Shown here: positions 27,146 through 34,534 of the stretch, piece by piece
How positions within the stretch are numbered: position 1 is the stretch's first letter
How the letters are laid out: each line of letters opens with the position of its first letter
NCBI GenBank assembly: GCA_017656425.1
Contig: JACDNV010000020.1
Location: 1-37,199 of the forward strand
Direction of reading: 5' to 3'
From: Candidatus Neomarinimicrobiota bacterium
Lineage (GTDB): Bacteria; Fidelibacterota; UBA2242; B5-G15
Length of the DNA: 37,199 nucleotides
The notes under the pieces: model-generated
Databases searched by the model: none
What the model saw: the letters and a program-made list of their open reading frames with translations, nothing else
What the model was told of the DNA's origin: nothing
Translations under genes and position numbers: made by a program

Positions 27146-30100
27146 TTAAAATTGGACAAGTTCTTTTTCCACTTTGGGATAAATCTTATCTATTTGCTCC
27201 TGTACTTCAATTGTTTTACTTATCGCTGTGATAATACGGCAATAGCGAGGTGCATCGTCCATATTTCGTCCCCTGCGGTCTTTTAAATATTTCTGTAGTA
27301 CCTGATAACCACCAATGTGGTAGTTCCAGACTTCTGGTGTGATACCCTCGAAATATTTATCTTTGTTTATGTAAATACGTTGTTCACTCTCCTTATAAAT
27401 GACTTTTTCTATGCGATCGTTGGTACCACTACCCTGATACTTAGCAATTGGTGGATCTAGATCCGGGCTTTTGAGAAGATGCAGGTCCGCCAGCTGCTTT
27501 CCAAAGCCAGCTATTTGTTTGAATAGTTCATGACTGGCGGTAAAAGGCACGCGCGGGAAATCAATTTTTAAAAACTCAGCATAGGTTTCGCGGTAGATGT
27601 TACTGTAAAAAACACCGTAGATATAATAAAGAATCTCTTCCGGCGTAGGCTTTTGCCCATAAACCGATTGCAGTTTTTCAAAAATTTCTTCTGGGATATT
27701 TGGTTCTTTTTCGTATTGGTGTTGATTGAATATGTCCTTCTTGTTTTTATCGGGGTAAAGAAATAATGGGAATATATATGTTATTTCACTAGTCTTATTA
27801 GATACATATGAACTTTCAATTATTAATTCAGAAATTAAGCAATGTCGCCAATCTCGGCTTGCTTTAACTTGTTTTGAAATAGTCAACCCAATATTTTCTT
27901 CCAGCATGTGGCACATGACTTCGGGACGCATGCGTTCAACCAAGGCTTGATGATAAAAAATGTATCTTTCATCAAATGGGCGATATAGTATCTTTTTAAT
28001 GTATTCATTTATGTTGGTAATTTTTGATATTTCTTCTCTTACACTTTTAATTTTCCAGTTTGCTTTATTTCTTAAATTATATGCTTGTAGTATTATTTCA
28101 TCAGGTTGAGAAAGATTCTGAAATTGTAACATCCTATTTTGTAATTCCCTTTTATTATAACTGATAACAAAATTGTCCCGTGAAGTAACAATTCCAACGC
28201 TGTTTACCGGAAAAATCTCATTGATTCGTTTCCATTCTAAATATTGTTGTACTTTTTCAGTATCTCTTTTTACAAAGAAATAAAAAGGGCTTTGCGGGTT
28301 TATCTCAACATAATTTTCTTTCTTAAAGTCATTTCTCTCCAGCCATTCATATTTTTCTTCTCTCAATCCATATAAGTCCCGATGAAATACTTTTGTCTCT
28401 TTCGGCTTTTTATTCTTAATAAATAGAGCAATCGCTACACCCTGGCGAATATCAAAAACGTTTCCATCCTTGCCACCATCTGGTGTGGTTTCCTTTTTCA
28501 GGCTGTTACCGTGCAAATCGAGAATGTAAATCTCATCAAAGGTCTTCATAAGGCTCTGGCGCATACCGCGAAAAGTAGGATTATCAAGATAACTGTGATT
28601 GGTAATCATACCCACAATTCCATAGCCTGACCTCTGAATTTTCCACTGGGCAAAACGTAAAAATTTTACATAGTCATCCTGTAGCCATTTAGGATTTTTC
28701 TCGCCAAGTGGTTTACCATCGACTTTGTAATAACTCTGGGTACTATCTATATCTTCCTTGAGCAATCGTTCAGTCCATTCGTTTATATTGGCAGATATAC
28801 CGCTGTAGGGCGGATTTCCAAGAATAACCAGCACAGGCTGATCTTTTTTTACCTTACCTGCCATGTGGCTTTCTTCACTCAAAGATGAAAGTCCCGGGAT
28901 AGAGATTTGTTTGATTTCTTCCATCTCCAGTGTATTGGTCAGAAATAGATTAAAGCGCTCATCCTCAGCCATTTTATAGCCAAGTTCCTCAAAAATAAAG
29001 CCTATCTTTAAATGACCGATTGCATAAGGTGCCATCATCAGTTCAAAGGCATAATAATTTTTCAGTATATGATTCTTAATCCATGTGTGCAAACCGCCTT
29101 CGCCGTACTTTTCTTTAAATTCATTAGCAGCAAATCGTATGGCTTCGGTGGGGAAGGTGAGTGTTCCACCCGCTGGATCAAGTAGTTTCACCTCTTTGCT
29201 GGCAAGCCCATCCGCCAGATCAAAATGGGATTTCAGTATAGAATGAATAGAACGAACAATATAACTAACCACCGGTTCTGGTGTGTAATATACGCCTCGC
29301 CGCTCGCGTATTTCTGGATCATAGGTTGCCAGAAATGTTTCATAAAAATGGATGATTGGATCTTTTCCCTTACCGGTTTTATAATATTCATGCAGGATTT
29401 TGTTAACGTCGGCGACATTTAGAATTTCTGCGATATCATCAACAATAATTTGCAGGGATTTTGGTGGATCTTCAAGCGATATAAAGCGGAAAACGTCGCG
29501 TAAGATTCCAATGGTATGGGGAATAAATTCGAAAGCCAGTTTACGATTGAACTCGCCATTTGCTCTTGTTCGCGCGGCAAACAGGCCATAAGTAATGGTT
29601 TGGGCATATAAATCAGCGAATTGTTTCTTGGTTAAGGTTGCAATCAGATATTTTTTAAAGGCTTCATAAAAACCGATAATTTTTTTATGCCCTTTACTAC
29701 TCTTTTCTGACATTTCGACTGCTATCACCTCATCACGAAGGAAACGTGTTCGTTTTGCCAGCTCAATCGCAAGAGAGCGTGCAGTTTGGACTTTTGGAAG
29801 TGAGAATGAAAAGAACAGGCCAAGTAGTTTCTTGAATTTATCCGCATTTTCTAAAGGCGGTGTTTTTTGCAGTTTTTGTGCAATTACTGGACGCCCTATC
29901 ATTACCTGTTCGATAAGCTTACCATCTCTGTAAAGCCGGAATTCATAGAAGTTTGTCAAAATCACATTAGGGAAGGTAGATAAATATCGTTTTAATTGTT
30001 CTGTTCCCTCAATATAATTTAGATTTGTGACTGAAGGATCTTTGGCTTCGATGTATCCGGTGATATGGTTTTTACCGTCCCATACACGAAAATCAGGGTT

Positions 30101-30274
30101 TCCTGCCTCAGTCTTTTTAGGAATGATAGTTACATCAATGTTTTTAATATTCTGAATTTCTGCATATCGTTTGATCAACTCTTCGAGATGTTTGTAATAA
30201 CTTTCTTCACGGGCATCGCCACGATTAAAAGTTTCAGTAAGATTTTCAAGGTATCGTTCGAGTATTTCTCTCAT
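27146..30274 (-). CDS. Type IIG-like restriction-modification enzyme (PD-(D/E)XK nuclease plus N6-adenine methylase)
   Basis: A single 1042-residue polypeptide. Near the N-terminus, D61 followed by the EAK at 76-78 (NPDFRVW, then ITGYIEAKDP) fits a PD-(D/E)XK nuclease. The middle has the methylase motif I as LLDPAGGTLTFPTEA and motif IV as LGNPPYSGIS, so the family is N6-adenine DNA methylase. The last third would hold a target-recognition domain and the Type ISP C-terminal-like region. No helicase motif is seen, so it is closer to Type IIG (Eco57I-like) than to ISP, LlaGI-type enzymes. It would methylate host DNA and cut unmodified DNA with no partner subunit. An AAGGGAG site lies eleven bases before the ATG. 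The gene stands alone between the glycosidase operon and the cassette region. Confidence 0.87.
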   Translation of the reverse strand: MREILERYLENLTETFNRGDAREESYYKHLEELIKRYAEIQNIKNIDVTIIPKKTEAGNPDFRVWDGKNHITGYIEAKDPSVTNLNYIEGTEQLKRYLSTFPNVILTNFYEFRLYRDGKLIEQVMIGRPVIAQKLQKTPPLENADKFKKLLGLFFSFSLPKVQTARSLAIELAKRTRFLRDEVIAVEMSEKSSKGHKKIIGFYEAFKKYLIATLTKKQFADLYAQTITYGLFAARTRANGEFNRKLAFEFIPHTIGILRDVFRFISLEDPPKSLQIIVDDIAEILNVADVNKILHEYYKTGKGKDPIIHFYETFLATYDPEIRERRGVYYTPEPVVSYIVRSIHSILKSHFDLADGLASKEVKLLDPAGGTLTFPTEAIRFAANEFKEKYGEGGLHTWIKNHILKNYYAFELMMAPYAIGHLKIGFIFEELGYKMAEDERFNLFLTNTLEMEEIKQISIPGLSSLSEESHMAGKVKKDQPVLVILGNPPYSGISANINEWTERLLKEDIDSTQSYYKVDGKPLGEKNPKWLQDDYVKFLRFAQWKIQRSGYGIVGMITNHSYLDNPTFRGMRQSLMKTFDEIYILDLHGNSLKKETTPDGGKDGNVFDIRQGVAIALFIKNKKPKETKVFHRDLYGLREEKYEWLERNDFKKENYVEINPQSPFYFFVKRDTEKVQQYLEWKRINEIFPVNSVGIVTSRDNFVISYNKRELQNRMLQFQNLSQPDEIILQAYNLRNKANWKIKSVREEISKITNINEYIKKILYRPFDERYIFYHQALVERMRPEVMCHMLEENIGLTISKQVKASRDWRHCLISELIIESSYVSNKTSEITYIFPLFLYPDKNKKDIFNQHQYEKEPNIPEEIFEKLQSVYGQKPTPEEILYYIYGVFYSNIYRETYAEFLKIDFPRVPFTASHELFKQIAGFGKQLADLHLLKSPDLDPPIAKYQGSGTNDRIEKVIYKESEQRIYINKDKYFEGITPEVWNYHIGGYQVLQKYLKDRRGRNMDDAPRYCRIITAISKTIEVQEQIDKIYPKVEKELVQF

Positions 30275-30644
30275 TTAATATATTTCTCCCTTAATAGTAT
30301 TAATAAATTCAATTTCAAATTGAACATATGTTCTTCTTTGTTTCCACATCATATAAAATCTAAAAACAATTTTTCAAATTGGGAAAGAAGAAAGACTGTA
30401 AAATAGATATTTGTATCTTTATAAATTTGTTTTGCATTCCGGATATACCATTTATAATATTTAATAAGAAATAGTACGTTTCTAGTTCGGATTATAAAAC
30501 AAAAATTTTTCTGAAATCTTTCACAATAGCATTCTTAAAATATTTGTTAATATGGAAACTAAAAATAGTGTTACAGAATAAGAAAAAAATTAACATTAAA
30601 AGTTGAAATAATAAATTCATTCTAGTATAATTCATTTTTTTGGT
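30275..30644. other. AT-rich non-coding region
   Basis: About 370 bases without a credible gene between the restriction enzyme and the cassette region. It must contain the restriction gene's promoter; no specific site could be identified. Confidence 0.5.
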
Positions 30645-30715
30645 ATATAACAACAAATATTACCGGTGGTAATGGATCGCGCCGCAGTATAATACAGTGA
30701 AGTTGGTCGTTAAAA
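30645..30715 (-). other. Possible degenerate attC site, left edge of cassette region
   Basis: On the plus strand ATATAAC (30645-30651) and GTTAAAA (30709-30715) are core-like sequences placed as at other cassettes, the latter four bases past the stop of the frameshifted gene. Between them are a perfect six-base hairpin, ATTACC-GGT-GGTAAT (30659-30673), and a GC-rich patch (GATCGCGCCGCAGT) unusual for this AT-rich stretch. The two cores do not extend into a long stem, so the call is weak. Confidence 0.3.
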
Positions 30716-30719
30716 ATTA

Positions 30720-31102
30720 TTACGTTTCATTTTGATACCGTTTTTCTATTAAATTCATATGGCTAATAATATTAGATTCTCTTTCTTTATTAAGTTTTCG
30801 TCTATGGTATGCAAAGAATAAACAAATAACACCTACAATCAGGGTGACATGTACTACTAACCATGCGATACAAAGTTTCGTTGAAATAACGGATCCAGTA
30901 ATGATAGCGATTAGTGTCGAAAGGCCTATACCGAGAAAGAGAAAACCTATTGAGTTATATATATATTAAGTTTTTCGGTAATGGTCTCAATATCTTTTTT
31001 TAAATTATCCCATTCTTCACATAAAATGGAATAAGCTTTACCTGACTTGGGTGGAAGAATTTTATAACCTTGTTTCACTTGAATTGAGTATTTCTCATTC
31101 AT
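30720..31102 (-). pseudogene. Frameshifted two-helix membrane protein gene
   Basis: The ATG at 31102 opens a 51-codon frame (MNEKYSIQVKQGYKILPPKS onward) that stops at 30947. In a second frame, open from the same place to a TAA at 30720, lies a clear membrane hairpin: SIGFLFLGIGLSTLIAIITG and IAWLVVHVTLIVGVICLFF, then a basic tail (YHRRKLNKERE). Removing one TA unit from the repeat at 30956-30965 joins the two frames in one protein of about 125 residues. The first frame overlaps the end of the zinc-ribbon gene by eight bases, so the two were a translationally coupled pair. The break is a mutation, an assembly error, or a switch by repeat-length change. I know no family name. Confidence 0.7.
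30956..30966. repeat. TA dinucleotide repeat at the frameshift
   Basis: Five TA units followed by T, within the coding region of the two-helix membrane protein. Loss of one unit, or an equivalent +1 change, restores the frame. Short dinucleotide tracts like this can slip during replication. Confidence 0.85.
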
Positions 31103-31361
31103 CTTTATCTACCTTTTCTTTTATAACAAAACCTGTAGTTTTAGCATTTATTAAAATAGTATTGCCGCAATTATTGCATATTACCGGAATTATAGGCATT
31201 ATTGGTGTGCCCCCTACTACCAAGCTTCCACCACGAAATTCTCTTAACTCAAAAACTCTATCTTGAACTGACCAATTTCCAACCCCACACATAGGACAGG
31301 GTCGTTTTTGCCATTTTTCATTAAGAAATTGAATGATCCTTTCCACAACATTTTTTTCCAT
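31095..31361 (-). CDS. Zinc-ribbon small protein, 88 aa, unknown function
   Basis: A strong ribosome binding site (AGGAGGTGAT then ATG) supports this gene. The protein has two CxxC knuckles, CPMC (residues 22-25) and CNNC (62-65), with the intervening VFELREFRGGSLVVGG and the following GNTILINAKTTG. This pattern, a CxxC pair around a conserved beta segment with a Gly-rich turn, is one I have the impression of seeing in unnamed small proteins, but I cannot give a family name or function. It probably binds one zinc ion. Its stop overlaps the start of the membrane-protein gene, making a pair, and 30 bases upstream lies a cassette core. Confidence 0.8.
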   Translation of the reverse strand: MEKNVVERIIQFLNEKWQKRPCPMCGVGNWSVQDRVFELREFRGGSLVVGGTPIMPIIPVICNNCGNTILINAKTTGFVIKEKVDKDE

Positions 31362-31392
31362 ATCACCTCCTATATATTTTTAAAATTTTTGC

Positions 31393-31572
31393 GCATAATT
31401 TGACAACCATCGATACAATGTTTTAAAAAAGCAAACTGATTAATTAAAAGAAAAAATTGCCTGAACTTTTTCATAATTTATTGTTTGATACAAACTTTGA
31501 GATAGACTAACAAGAAAACATCTTGAACTACCAATATGTAATGAATCAGTCAGTTTTATGCGCCCGTTATGC
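31393..31572 (-). other. attC-like site between protease and zinc-ribbon cassettes
   Basis: On the plus strand GCATAAT (31393-31399) and GTTATGC (31566-31572) are complementary cores, six of seven positions. Inside them GCGCATAA (31391-31398) and TTATGCGC (31556-31563) are a perfect eight-base inverted repeat, which partly overlaps the left core. The right core lies six bases after the protease stop and the left one 31 bases before the next ATG. The span of 180 bases is long but within the known range of attC sites. The interior shows no further strong pairing. Confidence 0.5.
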
Positions 31573-31578
31573 TTCAGA

Positions 31579-32418
31579 TTATTTTTCATAAGGTGGTTTC
31601 CATCGTTTTGTCAGTTCTTCCAAACTCCAAGTAATTAGTTTATGTGATAAAACCCTAACGGTTCCAGATGGTATAGGAAATAAAATATTTTGTGTTAAAT
31701 CTGATTCGTAGGTTTCACCACGTTCAGTAATTATCCCTAACAAATTACCATCCATATCAACGACAGGTCCTCCACTAGCACCTCTTGCATATGTATTATC
31801 TATCCAATATTCAGCAGCTTTTAAAGAAAACGAAATTTGTTTTTCGAAAAATTTAGTTTTAAAATTTTTAGATATAATGTGAAAAACGCCACCAATTATT
31901 CCATGTTTTACCATAATCCAGGGGATAATTGAATATGAAAATTCTTTGATTTTATTTATATTTTCTTGACCGCCAACTGCAGATTTATCTATATTTTCAG
32001 GTAAATCTAATGGTAGGCGTAAATCTTCTGAAAAACCTGCCATAATTACTTCTGTACCCTCTTTGGGGATATCTTGAGACAGTGAAATTGGAGGAACTTT
32101 GTGCGGCTTTAAAGGAGCTAATATAGCTAAGTCAATATTTAGAGGAGAAATAAATTTTTGTCCTTGGATTCCAAGGCTAATTCCACCAAATTTATAAATA
32201 CATGAAAATGCTCCACCGCCAATATACGGAATTGCTAAAATACTTTTAGATTTATCTTTTACTTGACTAGAAACGACATGATTAGCAGTTAAAATAAAAC
32301 CAGATTCATTAACTATCACACCACTACCATGTGAGTATACTTTACCAGTTTTATTATCAATTACAACTATTTTAACTAGAGACTTTTTAACAATATCAGT
32401 TACTTTAACTTTTGTCAT
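31579..32418 (-). CDS. Trypsin-like serine protease, cytoplasmic, cassette-borne
   Basis: A 279-residue protein with the complete triad of the S1/HtrA-like fold: His47 in FILTANHVVSS, Asp97 in NIDLAIL and Ser215 in GASGGPVV. No signal peptide and no membrane helix are seen, so the enzyme is probably cytoplasmic, and no PDZ domain follows. An extra segment (about 130-205, including HGIIGGVFHIISKNF) lies between the Asp and Ser. Trypsin-like proteases without a signal occur in several defence systems as associated effectors, but no partner gene is evident. The ATG has GAGGGA. Upstream at 32442-32448 is a core-like GCATAAT (plus strand), 23 bases before the ATG, marking the cassette start. Confidence 0.88.
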   Translation of the reverse strand: MTKVKVTDIVKKSLVKIVVIDNKTGKVYSHGSGVIVNESGFILTANHVVSSQVKDKSKSILAIPYIGGGAFSCIYKFGGISLGIQGQKFISPLNIDLAILAPLKPHKVPPISLSQDIPKEGTEVIMAGFSEDLRLPLDLPENIDKSAVGGQENINKIKEFSYSIIPWIMVKHGIIGGVFHIISKNFKTKFFEKQISFSLKAAEYWIDNTYARGASGGPVVDMDGNLLGIITERGETYESDLTQNILFPIPSGTVRVLSHKLITWSLEELTKRWKPPYEK

Positions 32419-32441
32419 AATTCCCTCGATTTATTATTGAA

Positions 32442-32448
32442 GCATAAT
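32442..32448 (-). other. Core-like cassette boundary, possible attI position
   Basis: GCATAAT on the plus strand is the same seven bases as the left core of the site at 31393. It lies 23 bases upstream of the protease ATG and about 160 bases beyond the 3' end of the integrase remnant. No palindromic partner is seen nearby. In a reverse-type integron (integrase and cassettes in the same direction, as in Treponema denticola) attI would be expected at about this place. Confidence 0.3.
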
Positions 32449-32607
32449 ATAATATTATTTATACTAATGCAAAAAAGAAAAAACTAATGTTCATGGCTAC
32501 CTAATAAATGTTGCCAAATAATTGTTGATTTTTTATTATTCATAAATTTAATCATGTTTTATACTTATTTTTCTTTTTGTACAAGTTGTTCGTTTTACCA
32601 ACTTAAA

Positions 32608-32877
32608 CTAAAAATCAGGAGGACTTCTTATACCTTTTCCGCTTTGATTAATCACATGAGTATACATCATAGCTGTCTCCACATTTTTATGTCCTGATAA
32701 TTCCTAAACCATTTTGACATCACAACCTGCTTTCAAAATATGGGTAACAGATGAACAACGAAAAGTATTATAACCAGCATGTCTGGTTATCCCTGCCTTT
32801 CTAACAGCTTGCTCTACTTTAATCTCTTTAAGTTGAGGTCCATGGTGGAAGTCGATTATCCGCTTTATCCAGTTCAT
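32608..32877 (-). pseudogene. intI: Integron integrase (IntI) C-terminal remnant
   Basis: Reading from 32877 to the TAG at 32608 gives a tyrosine-recombinase C-terminal domain: FHHGPQLKEIKVEQAVRKAG, YNTFRCSSVTHILKAGCDVK, then a TAG at 32704-32706 where the family has Gln (VQELLGH), then [20 protein letters not shown] and [10 protein letters not shown]. The ending [14 protein letters not shown] plus GIRSP is the integron integrase signature, set apart from other tyrosine recombinases by this tail. Arg is kept in the RHSFATHLL-like box, but the following His is Cys, the preceding His is Asn, and the N-terminal domains are absent or too decayed to read. Active GH and Tyr residues remain. Upstream frames to about 33000 contain no recognisable integrase text. 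Confidence 0.85.
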
Positions 32878-33111
32878 TTAAGCCTCTTCCATACGAATGC
32901 TGTAATTCTATAGCTAAATCGTCTGGTGGACTTGATCGAAAAACCTGCAGAAGTGGCTCGGAACTTTGATAAAGGGTCACTTGTTTTTATGAAAGCAATT
33001 TCCTTCACCAAATACTTTCTAGTTTACATAACAATGTTGCAATAAATACTAAAAAACAATTTCATTTTTGTCAATACCCAATTTAAGAAATTTGCACATC
33101 CACAGGCAGCC

Positions 33112-33147
33112 AGCTAACGCCTGACGAAACCCGCACAAGTGCTTAGC
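33112..33147 (-). other. Partial attC-like site beyond the broken nucleotidyltransferase
   Basis: On the minus strand a GTTAGCT core (plus strand AGCTAAC, 33112-33118) follows TCGTCAGGC, resembling the distal arm of an attC. A degenerate partner, GCTTAGC, is at 33141-33147 on the plus strand. The spacing of 36 bases is too short for a functional site, so only the distal half may be preserved. Confidence 0.35.
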
Positions 33148-33212
33148 AGCACCGACTGTAATATTTACAAAAAACTCTTTAAGAACACTAATCCTTAACT
33201 TATTCAGTTCGT

Positions 33213-33548
33213 CTAAACATAAATTACTGTTCTTTCAATTTAATCAGCAATTTGTTTATTTCTTATCGCATCAATTACTGCTGGTGTAAAATATCAGTTT
33301 TTTATCAAATAACTGTTCAAACTCAGTTATTATATCAACATCACTATTTTCATCAGGACCTCCAACAGAATATGATCCAAAAATACCAATCATACGGATA
33401 ACAAATTCAGAATCGTGATAAGTTAATTTCTCTCTTAATATTATCTGAATATTTCCACAACCAATTCTATTACTACTTGTTTTTATTTTATTGTTTTCCG
33501 CACCATTGTTTTTTTTAATGTTATATGAATAAATAATTGTTTATCCAT
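33213..33548 (-). pseudogene. Broken MNT-type nucleotidyltransferase gene
   Basis: From an ATG at 33548 to a TAG at 33213 the minus strand carries a minimal nucleotidyltransferase in several frames. The central part reads ILREKLTYHDSEFVIRMIGI, FGSYSVGGPDENSDVDIITE, the GSY and DxD pattern that binds metal and nucleotide, then FEQLFDKK. A frame change leads to FTPAVIDAIRNKQIAD, a stop, and IERTVIYV, the usual tail. The N-terminal part is in a third frame with its own stop. MNT proteins are commonly antitoxins of HEPN toxins, transferring AMP to them; no HEPN gene is next to it. The lesions show that the gene is dead. Confidence 0.75.
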
Positions 33549-33576
33549 TTTGATCTTGTCCAATTTTATTTTTTAA

Positions 33577-33647
33577 ACTTAACTCTAAATAGTCTGCCGA
33601 GTGTAATTTATAGAATTCCTTGATTCCCTTTTTATTCGCTGTTATAC
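33577..33647 (-). other. attC-like site downstream of methyltransferase gene
   Basis: On the minus strand GTATAAC (plus strand GTTATAC, 33641-33647) lies 14 bases past the stop of the methyltransferase gene, and GTTAAGT (plus strand ACTTAAC, 33577-33583; exact GTTRRRY consensus) lies 28 bases before the ATG of the broken MNT gene. The two arms are AT-rich and pair only weakly, so the ends look right but the palindrome is poor. Confidence 0.5.
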
Positions 33648-33661
33648 GCTGAGGCAACTGC

Positions 33662-34348
33662 CTATTTTTTAATTTTAATCATTTCGTTTCCACCCCGCAT
33701 AAATTCATAGGGTACTTTCATTATCTCTAAATCATTAACTTTATTAATTAAACTGTCAATAATTTTATCAACAAATAACGATTTCTTACCATTAAGTCCG
33801 ATCAAGGGAAATATTCTAATTTCCCTGGATATCCTCAGCATTTCTTTAATAGAATCTTCATGAAACTCATAACTCAATCTATCATCATATAGAAAAAGGA
33901 AATGGGACGATAAAACCAGGGAGAATTCATCATCTTTAAAAGGAAGTTTGGGAAGTTTGGATTTGATATATTTATTACCTCTCTCATTCCGGTAGTGATT
34001 AATAAACGCCTTATATGTAGCCTTGCGATGTTTTATTAATTCGCCAGGGGTTTTGAAATAATTCCAAACATACATATCTTCGATTCCAAAAAGTGTCTGC
34101 ATAACATTTGAAAGATCATTCTCACATTTCGCCTCAAGAACATCAGGGTCGATATCATAAAGAACATCGGTAGCGATAACATCGTATCCCTTTTTCGATA
34201 ATTCAGCTGTAAAAGAAGATGCTCCAGATGCACAATCTAATATTTTATTATTCTTCAGGTAATCCAAGGATAAGTCAAACATTTTCATGTACTCGTCGTA
34301 GCTCCGACCCACAAATACTATCTTGTCTATGTTAAATTTCTTTTCCAT
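33662..34348 (-). CDS. SAM-dependent class I methyltransferase, cassette-borne
   Basis: A 228-residue protein with the Rossmann-type SAM-binding motif ILDCASGASSFTAEL (residues 36-50) and a following acidic turn (KGYDVIATDVLYD). The segment LPFKDDEFSLVLSSHFLFLY is the usual motif IV/V region. The target cannot be told; the family includes many small-molecule and some protein methyltransferases. A cassette core (GTTATAC, minus strand) lies 25 bases upstream of the ATG, and no strong Shine-Dalgarno is seen, only GAAGTG. It neighbours a second, unrelated methyltransferase cassette. Confidence 0.82.
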   Translation of the reverse strand: MEKKFNIDKIVFVGRSYDEYMKMFDLSLDYLKNNKILDCASGASSFTAELSKKGYDVIATDVLYDIDPDVLEAKCENDLSNVMQTLFGIEDMYVWNYFKTPGELIKHRKATYKAFINHYRNERGNKYIKSKLPKLPFKDDEFSLVLSSHFLFLYDDRLSYEFHEDSIKEMLRISREIRIFPLIGLNGKKSLFVDKIIDSLINKVNDLEIMKVPYEFMRGGNEMIKIKK

Positions 34349-34373
34349 TTTAATTCACTTCTATTTCCTTTGC

Positions 34374-34463
34374 GTATAACGTTTTGGGGATATGTGAATT
34401 CCCAACGATAGTTGGGATTTGGACAAGAGTAAACAAGCCACATATCCTCCTACTAAGTAATCC
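34374..34463 (-). other. attC site A
   Basis: On the plus strand GTATAACGTTTTGGGGATATGTG (first core GTATAAC, 34374-34380) is matched by CCACATATCC (34438-34447) and a degenerate second core GTAATCC (34457-34463, one base from GTTATCC). The arms GGATATGTG and CACATATCC pair perfectly. A tip hairpin CCCAAC-GATA-GTTGGG (34401-34416) is perfect. It stands between the two methyltransferase genes, 71 bases past the stop of one and 25 before the ATG of the other. Confidence 0.7.
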
Positions 34464-34534
34464 GAATAGCGAGATCGAAGCGCAGCAGAGTTTCTAATCC
34501 CACTTACTTTTTCTTTCAACCATACATCCAAGCC

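Noticed and set aside
30065-30406. 113-residue plus-strand frame
   Set aside because: Antisense to the start of the restriction enzyme and the following AT-rich region; Phe/Ser-rich shadow composition.
32878-33010. Upstream continuation of the integrase remnant (LQHSYGRGLNEL in one frame)
   Set aside because: The text vaguely recalls the YGxGLRLNEL segment of integrases, but the surrounding residues do not align and the frame differs.
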